13,686 nucleotides of DNA, from contig NZ_JALNWM010000079.1 of the NCBI RefSeq assembly GCF_023230885.1, positions 1 to 13,686 of the forward strand, read 5' to 3'. Under the pieces are notes generated by a model. The model did no database searches, had not been told where the DNA came from, and saw nothing but the letters and a program-made list of their open reading frames with translations. Numbering within the stretch: the stretch's first letter is position 1; every line of letters begins with the position of its first letter. The translations under genes were made by a program, and so were the position numbers. This document shows positions 6,962-13,686 of this stretch, in pieces. The DNA comes from Desulfocurvus sp. Its GTDB lineage: Bacteria; Desulfobacterota; Desulfovibrionia; Desulfovibrionales; Desulfovibrionaceae.

Positions 6962-7378
6962 ATGATTGATCTTAATTACACCTTCTTCGTGCAGTTCGTG
7001 AACTTCATCATCACGCTCTTTGTCTTGAACTATCTGCTGGTGTCCCCCATCCGGGAGGTCATCCGCAAGCGCAAGGCCGTGATGGGCGGACTGCTGGGCG
7101 ACACCGAGAAATTCGTCGAGCAGGCCGAGACGAAGCTCGCCAACTACCGCAAGGCGCTGGACGCGACCCGCGTGGCCGGCGCCGAGCAGCGCGCCAGCCT
7201 CAAGGCCCAGGGCGCCGAGCAGGAGAAGGAAATCCTCTCCGTTGCCGGGCAGCAGGCCGCCGAGACCCTCAAGGCCGAACGCGCGGCCGTGGAGGGCGAG
7301 GTGCAGGCCGCCAAGTCCGGCCTGCAGGGCCGCATCGACGCCCTCGCGGACAAGGCCATTGCCAAGGTCCTTGGCTAA
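6962..7378 (+). CDS. atpF': ATP synthase Fo subunit b' (peripheral stalk)
   Basis: This is one of two consecutive b-type subunits that form the peripheral stalk, holding F1 alpha/beta against rotation. The 138-residue product starts MIDLNYTFFVQFVNFIITLF, with a single membrane helix at about residues 8-27, followed by a long charged, Ala-rich helix to the end (from about 30), as expected for a dimeric coiled coil. The ATG at 6962 has GAGGG at 6952-6956 five bases upstream. A GTG at 6956 in frame would add two residues but overlaps that site. It is the first atp gene, followed by atpF after 79 bp. Which of the two b proteins is called b or b' is convention; this one lacks a presequence. Confidence 0.93.
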   Translation: MIDLNYTFFVQFVNFIITLFVLNYLLVSPIREVIRKRKAVMGGLLGDTEKFVEQAETKLANYRKALDATRVAGAEQRASLKAQGAEQEKEILSVAGQQAAETLKAERAAVEGEVQAAKSGLQGRIDALADKAIAKVLG

Positions 7379-7387
7379 CGCGACGAC

Positions 7388-7423
7388 GGCGGCGCCCACC
7401 CCGGGGCCGCCTTCGGATTTTTT
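7388..7423 (+). terminator. Intercistronic hairpin with T6 run between atpF' and atpF
   Basis: GGCGGC (7388-7393) pairs with GCCGCC (7406-7411), and CCC (7395-7397) with GGG (7403-7405), leaving one bulged G and a five-base loop. Six T follow at 7418-7423, six bases after the stem. The gap between stem and T-run makes it a sub-optimal intrinsic terminator. It may act as an attenuator or an mRNA stability or processing element inside the atp operon. Confidence 0.45.
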
Positions 7424-7441
7424 CGCTCACCATCTGGTTGG

Positions 7442-7449
7442 AAAGGAGG
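7442..7449 (+). promoter_or_regulatory. Ribosome binding site that fixes the TTG start of atpF
   Basis: AAAGGAGG lies eight bases before TTG at 7458. There is no ATG or GTG in this frame between here and the downstream conserved region, so this strong site decides the start and shows that the N-terminal presequence is translated. Confidence 0.75.
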
Positions 7450-7457
7450 GTTTCGCG

Positions 7458-8021
7458 TTGACAGTCCTGAAACGTCTCTTCCCCGCAGCGCTCCTCGTGC
7501 TGGTTCTGGCCCCGGCCGCCCTGGCGTCCGAAGGGGCGGCCCACGAGAGCGCGCTCACGACCGCCCTGCGCGTCGTGAACTTCATCATCTTCGTCGGCAT
7601 CATCTACAAGTTCGCCGGCAAGAAGATTGCCGAGGCTTTCGGCGGCCGGCGCAAGCAGATCGAGACGCAGCTCTCCGATCTGGAGGCCCGCAAGAAGGAC
7701 GCCGAACAGAAGCTGGCCGAGGTCGAGCGCGGCATCGCGAACATCGACGCCGAGCGCGAGAAGATCCTCGCCGACTGCGTGGCCCAGGGCGAGGCCCTCA
7801 AGGCCGGCATCATCGAGAGCGCCCACAAGGCCGCCGAGCGCATCAAGGAGCAGGCCCGCCTGACCGCCGCCAACGAGCGCAAGGCCGCCCTGAAGAACGT
7901 GCGCGCCGAGGTTGCCGACCTGGTGGCCGCCGCCGCCGAGAAGGCCCTGGCCAGTCGGCTCTCCGCCGAAGACCACGACAAGCTCATCAACGACTCCTTA
8001 ACAAAGGTGGTGCTCAATTGA
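7458..8021 (+). CDS. atpF: ATP synthase Fo subunit b with presequence-like N-terminus
   Basis: This is the second b-type stalk subunit. With the TTG start at 7458 it has 187 residues. Its N-terminus looks like a cleavable signal peptide: K5-R6, a hydrophobic stretch (7-18) and PAALA-SEGAA, with a likely cut after Ala23. The usual b-subunit membrane helix then follows at about 36-52 (ALRVVNFIIFVGIIYKFAGK), and after it a long charged coiled-coil domain to the C-terminus, which binds delta. The extra hydrophobic segment is absent from the b' protein. Cleavage would leave the mature N-terminus on the outer face with one membrane span, the normal b topology. Its TGA stop overlaps the atpH TTG start as TTGA, implying coupled translation. 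Confidence 0.95.
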   Translation: MTVLKRLFPAALLVLVLAPAALASEGAAHESALTTALRVVNFIIFVGIIYKFAGKKIAEAFGGRRKQIETQLSDLEARKKDAEQKLAEVERGIANIDAEREKILADCVAQGEALKAGIIESAHKAAERIKEQARLTAANERKAALKNVRAEVADLVAAAAEKALASRLSAEDHDKLINDSLTKVVLN

Positions 8022-8569
8022 CGGCTGACATCGTTGCACGCAGATACGCCAAGGCACTGTTCGCCATCGGCCAGAGCCGCGGCGAGGCCGAGCTGGAGGC
8101 GTACGGCAAGGATTTGGCCGCTTTCGCCGAGGTGCTGACCGGTGATGCGGAACTGCTCAAGTTGTTCCGCAACCCGATTTTCAGCGTCGAGGAGAAAAAG
8201 GCCATCACTGGCAGGCTCCTGGACCAGTTGAACCCCTGCCAGACCATCAAGAACTTCTGCTTCCTGCTGGCCGACAAGAAGCGCCTGGCCTGGCTGCCCG
8301 AAATCGAGGCGTACTACTCGGTGCTGCTCGACCAGGCCAAGGGTGTGGTGCGCGGCGAGCTGGTCACCGCCGTGGATCTGCCGCAGGCCAGGCAGGAAGC
8401 CGTGAAGAAGCAGCTCGCGGCCCAGCTGGGCAAGGAGTTGGTTCTCGATTTCTCCGCCGACGCGGGCATTCTGGGCGGAGTCGTGCTCAAGGTAGGGGAC
8501 AAGGTCCTGGACGCGAGCTTGCGTGCTCAGCTGAACGCAATGAAAGAACAGATCAAAAGGGGTGAGTAG
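8018..8569 (+). CDS. atpH: ATP synthase F1 subunit delta
   Basis: Delta caps the F1 head and links alpha subunits to the b/b' stalk. The 183-residue product has the normal length. It starts TADIVARRYAKALFAIG, the conserved N-terminal helix of the six-helix domain, and ends with the family signature GILGGVVLKVGDKVLDASLRAQL (about residues 150-172). The start is TTG at 8018, with AAAGGTGG at 8003-8010 seven bases upstream, overlapping the atpF stop. The TAG stop is three bases before the atpA ATG. A TTG here and in atpF contrasts with ATG in the alpha, beta, gamma and epsilon genes. Confidence 0.96.
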   Translation: MTADIVARRYAKALFAIGQSRGEAELEAYGKDLAAFAEVLTGDAELLKLFRNPIFSVEEKKAITGRLLDQLNPCQTIKNFCFLLADKKRLAWLPEIEAYYSVLLDQAKGVVRGELVTAVDLPQARQEAVKKQLAAQLGKELVLDFSADAGILGGVVLKVGDKVLDASLRAQLNAMKEQIKRGE

Positions 8570-8572
8570 GCG

Positions 8573-10081
<1,509 letters not shown>

Positions 10082-10090
10082 CCAACCGCG

Positions 10091-10097
10091 AAGGAGG
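10091..10097 (+). promoter_or_regulatory. Consensus ribosome binding site of atpG
   Basis: AAGGAGG sits seven bases before the atpG ATG at 10105. An ATG at 10098 directly abuts this site but is out of frame with gamma and too close to be used. The spacing therefore supports 10105, which also gives the conserved gamma N-terminus. Confidence 0.75.
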
Positions 10098-10104
10098 ATG
10101 AACC

Positions 10105-10989
10105 ATGCCTTCGCTGAAGGATGTTCAGTTAAAAATCGTCGGCGTCAAGAAGACCAAGCAGATCACCAAGGCCATGAACATGGTGGCCTCGGCGAAACTG
10201 CGCAGCGCCCAGGGCCGCATCGAGCGGTTCCGGCCCTACGCGGACAAGTTCTACGGAATGCTTGGCGATCTGGCCGGACGTGCCGACGGGGATGCCCATC
10301 CCCTGCTGGCCGTGCGCGAGGAAATCAAAACCTCGGCCATTGTCCTGGTGACTTCCGACCGCGGCCTGTGCGGCAGCTTCAACGGCAACCTGATCAAGGC
10401 CGCCCTGAGGCTGGCCGCCGCCAAGAAGGCCGAAGGCAAGGAAGTCAAGTTCTACTGCGTCGGCAAGAAGGGCCGCGACGCCATCCGCAAGATGGAGTCC
10501 TACGAGATCGTGATGCAGAAGGTCGGTGAGTTGAACAACTTCGACTTCACCCTGGCCAACGAGGTGGGCATGGATGTCATCCGCGCCTACCTGGCGGGCG
10601 GTCTCGACGAGGTGACCCTGGTGTACGGCGAGTTCGTGAGCATGGCCAAGCAGGAGCCCATCGTCCTGCCCATCCTGCCCATCGCCAAGGATGCCGCCGA
10701 GGAGGAAACCGCCCCGGCCGCCGCCAGCAGCGAGTACATATACGAGCCCGGCGTCGAGGGTCTGCTCGCGGAGTTGCTCCCGCGCTTCATCAAGGTCCAG
10801 CTCTACCGCGGCATGCTCGACACGTCCGCCTCGGAGCACGCGGCCCGCATGAGCGCCATGGACAACGCGACCAAGGCCTGTGACGACATGGTCGGCGCCC
10901 TGACCCTGGTCTTCAACAAGACCCGCCAGGCGGCCATCACCACGGAACTCATGGACATAGTCGGCGGCGCTGAGGCGCTGAAAGGCTAA
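10105..10989 (+). CDS. atpG: ATP synthase F1 subunit gamma
   Basis: Gamma is the central rotor shaft. The 294-residue product begins MPSLKDVQLKIVGVKKTKQITKAMNMVASAKL, the N-terminal helix of the coiled-coil axle, and ends with the C-terminal axle helix containing the signature ITTELMDIVGGAEAL (278-292). The Rossmann-like globular part contains IVLVTSDRGLCGSFN (79-93). Residues about 195-209 (KDAAEEETAPAAASS) form an acidic, Ala-rich linker, a region that varies among gamma subunits. The gene lies 23 bases after atpA and 16 before atpD. All expected regions are present. Confidence 0.99.
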   Translation: MPSLKDVQLKIVGVKKTKQITKAMNMVASAKLRSAQGRIERFRPYADKFYGMLGDLAGRADGDAHPLLAVREEIKTSAIVLVTSDRGLCGSFNGNLIKAALRLAAAKKAEGKEVKFYCVGKKGRDAIRKMESYEIVMQKVGELNNFDFTLANEVGMDVIRAYLAGGLDEVTLVYGEFVSMAKQEPIVLPILPIAKDAAEEETAPAAASSEYIYEPGVEGLLAELLPRFIKVQLYRGMLDTSASEHAARMSAMDNATKACDDMVGALTLVFNKTRQAAITTELMDIVGGAEALKG

Positions 10990-11005
10990 TAAGGGGTAGA
11001 AATCA

Positions 11006-12415
<1,410 letters not shown>

Positions 12416-12433
12416 TCGTCCGGGAGGCTCACA

Positions 12434-12859
12434 ATGGCCCAACTGCAACTTGAGATAGTGACCCCCGACAGGCTCGTGCTCAGCGAACCTGTGGAGTACG
12501 TCGGCGCTCCGGGATACGAGGGCGAGTTCGGCATTCTGCCGGGCCACATCCCGTTCCTGTCGGCCCTCCAGGTGGGCAACCTCTACTACAAGGTCGGCGG
12601 CAGGACGCACTTCGTCTTCGTCGCCGGCGGCTTCGCCGAGGTCTCCGACGACAAGGTGACCATCCTGGCCGAAGTCGCCGAAAAGGCCACCGAGATCGAC
12701 GTGGAACGCGCCCGCAAGGCCCGCGAACGCGCCGAGCAGCGGCTGGCCAAACAGCAGGAGAACATCGACCACGCCCGCGTCCAGGCGGCCCTGGCCCGCG
12801 CCATGGCCCGCGTGAGCTGCCGCAGCCGCGCCAAGGATGCCGGGACCTGCGAGATGTAA
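12434..12859 (+). CDS. atpC: ATP synthase F1 subunit epsilon
   Basis: Epsilon binds gamma and the c-ring and can inhibit ATP hydrolysis through its C-terminal helices. The 141-residue product has the N-terminal beta-sandwich (QLEIVTPDRLVLSEPVEYV, GYEGEFGILPGHIPFLSAL, FVAGGFAEVSDDKVTIL) and the two-helix C-terminal domain from about residue 87. The last 14 residues (SCRSRAKDAGTCEM) extend slightly past the usual end and hold two cysteines. The start ATG at 12434 has GGGAGG at 12422-12427 six bases upstream. It is the last gene of the operon, and an intrinsic terminator lies 27 bases after its stop. Confidence 0.98.
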   Translation: MAQLQLEIVTPDRLVLSEPVEYVGAPGYEGEFGILPGHIPFLSALQVGNLYYKVGGRTHFVFVAGGFAEVSDDKVTILAEVAEKATEIDVERARKARERAEQRLAKQQENIDHARVQAALARAMARVSCRSRAKDAGTCEM

Positions 12860-12886
12860 TCCCGCCCAGCATCGCCTCTACCCCAC

Positions 12887-12918
12887 GGCAGGCCGCCCCC
12901 GGGCGGCCTGCCTTTTTT
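12887..12918 (+). terminator. Rho-independent terminator of the atp operon
   Basis: GGCAGGCCGCC (12887-12897) pairs perfectly with GGCGGCCTGCC (12902-12912) across a four-base loop, giving an 11 bp GC-rich stem followed directly by six T (12913-12918). This is a textbook intrinsic terminator 27 bases after atpC. Confidence 0.93.
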
Positions 12919-13135
12919 GCGCCCGGGCCCGGCGCGGTGCCTGGTCCGCCCGCGGCCGCACCCCCGGGTTGCGTCCCCCGGCCCGTTCCCTGGCCCGGAC
13001 TGCCGTCCCCTTCCGAACATCCGAAGCGCCCCCGCGCCGCCATCCGGGCACGCCCCTTCTCCGGAATTCCGCCCCGTTCTTCCATGCCCCACAGGACCGT
13101 TCGAGTCCTCGCCCCTCCCTTTCGCCCCCTTGGAG

Positions 13136-13221
13136 CCGCCCGAACCGAGATTCAGAAAAACGAGGCCGCCCGGGAAGCGAAAAGATATCCAGCCGCCCGG
13201 GCCGCCCCCGCCCGGATGACA
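13136..13221. repeat. Intergenic repeat, copy A
   Basis: This segment aligns with copy B at 13375-13463. The best-conserved core is GAGGCCGCCCGG, then about 7 partly matching bases, then AAGATATCCAGC (13162-13193), flanked by weaker similarity (CCGCCCGA-CCG on the left, CCGGGC and GGA-ACAA on the right) with small indels. It also holds two direct copies of GCCGCCCGGG (13165-13174 and 13192-13201). No terminal inverted repeats or transposase lie nearby. Confidence 0.6.
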
Positions 13222-13374
13222 AGCCGCAGCCAGCCGCCGCGCCGACGCGGCGCCCGCCTCCGTGCCGCGCTCCCGCCAGGAACGCCTGGGGCTCTCACCG
13301 ACGCCGCACCGGAAACCCCGGGAACCGGAGTCCCGGCCCCACGCGCCCGCCCGGTGCCCATCCGCCGCCGCGCC

Positions 13375-13463
13375 CCGCCCGATCCGGGGGCCGGAGGGAA
13401 GCGAGGCCGCCCGGAAAACGGCAAGATATCCAGCAGGCCGGGCACCATCCCGACCGGACACAA
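13375..13463. repeat. Intergenic repeat, copy B
   Basis: This is the second copy of the repeat, about 241 bp downstream and in the same orientation. It shares the core GAGGCCGCCCGG plus AAGATATCCAGC (13403-13434). The spacing is not a multiple of three, so one plus-strand frame cannot encode the same peptide in both copies, which argues for a nucleotide-level repeat rather than a protein repeat. Confidence 0.6.
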
Positions 13464-13670
13464 ACCCGCCGTCTGCGCCCGATGCCCGCGCCCCCCGGCG
13501 CAACCCCTTGGCAGGCTTGCCGCCGGACTAGCCCCCCGGGGCTCCGCGTCCCGCGTCCCCGCCGCCATCGTCCCCCCGTCCCCGCATCGCCCGTGCCCCT
13601 GCGCTCCCCGCTTCCCCTGACACCGCCCCACCCTCCCCGCGCCGCGATCCTGGTATGTGCAACCGGAAGC

Positions 13671-13686
13671 AGGGGGAACAGTAGCC
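13671..13686 (+). promoter_or_regulatory. Possible ribosome binding site for a gene starting beyond the right edge
   Basis: AGGGGGA at 13671-13677 is followed by nine bases to the window end, and base composition here shifts away from the C-rich spacer. A start codon immediately after the edge would have normal spacing. This is speculative, because the gene itself is not in view. Confidence 0.2.

Larger units (their letters stand above)
12919..13686. other. C-rich stretch with no credible gene
   Basis: After the atp terminator the plus strand becomes strongly C-rich and G-poor, with many CCC/CCCC runs. Open frames exist on both strands, the longest 305 codons on the minus strand, but they are Arg/Ala/Gly/Pro-rich, show no recognisable domain and one runs into atpC. 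They are what a stop-poor GC-rich sequence gives by chance. The stretch contains an ~80 bp repeat pair, a cluster of C-tracts and, near the right edge, a return to mixed composition. Confidence 0.6.

Noticed and set aside
12586..13503. 305-codon minus-strand open frame reaching into atpC
   Set aside because: The product is Arg/Gly/Ala-rich with no domain, and it overlaps both the atp terminator and the real atpC gene.
13530..13543. AGCCCC-CC-GGGGCT palindrome as a terminator
   Set aside because: The loop is too tight and there is no T-run on either side; likely a product of C/G-rich composition.
12937..13620. 227-codon plus-strand open frame after the terminator
   Set aside because: The translation is Pro/Arg/Ala-rich, low in complexity, has no ribosome binding site, and fits chance reading of a C-rich spacer.
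13640..13686. Possible riboswitch start at the right edge
   Set aside because: The short mixed-composition segment shows no recognisable conserved boxes of known riboswitches, and too little is in view.

Overview
The window looks like a chromosomal core segment of a GC-rich Desulfovibrio-type bacterium (Desulfovibrionales, Desulfobacterota). Three things point there: very high GC at third codon positions; a seven-gene F1Fo ATP synthase operon that begins with two b-type subunits and lacks the a and c subunit genes; and a cell-shape operon directly upstream of it. The taxonomic call is an inference from gene content and order. No database search was run.

Layout. Positions 1-846 (minus strand) hold a nearly complete YhcC/TIGR01212-type radical SAM protein that runs off the left edge. 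A 158 bp divergent spacer (847-1004) carries two palindromic elements and presumably the control region of the next operon. Positions 1005-6300 (plus) are a tight elongasome operon: mreB, mreC, mreD, PBP2 (mrdA) and rodA, with gaps of 1 and 9 bp and overlaps of 17 and 4 bp. A bactofilin gene follows at 6380-6823. The 138 bp spacer 6824-6961 has a perfect -35 hexamer overlapped by a 9 bp inverted repeat and is the likely start of the atp operon. Positions 6962-12859 hold atpF' (b'), atpF (b), atpH (delta), atpA (alpha), atpG (gamma), atpD (beta) and atpC (epsilon). A strong intrinsic terminator sits at 12887-12918. The last ~770 bp are a C-rich non-coding stretch with two copies of an ~80 bp repeat; a possible ribosome binding site lies at the right edge.

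How the genes work together. MreB filaments, MreC, MreD, the transpeptidase PBP2 and the glycosyltransferase RodA form the lateral-wall peptidoglycan machine. The bactofilin is a second, nucleotide-independent cytoskeletal polymer that may add local shape control. The atp genes encode all of F1 (alpha, beta, gamma, delta, epsilon) plus the peripheral stalk (b, b'). The proton-conducting a and c subunits must be encoded elsewhere, so assembly needs coordination between two loci.

No previously undescribed gene system is evident. The points most worth a second look are non-coding or architectural: the repeat pair downstream of atpC, the inverted repeat over the atp promoter, the hairpin plus T-run between atpF' and atpF, the presequence-like N-terminus of AtpF, the operator-like palindrome upstream of mreB, and an AT-rich rare-codon pocket in rodA.
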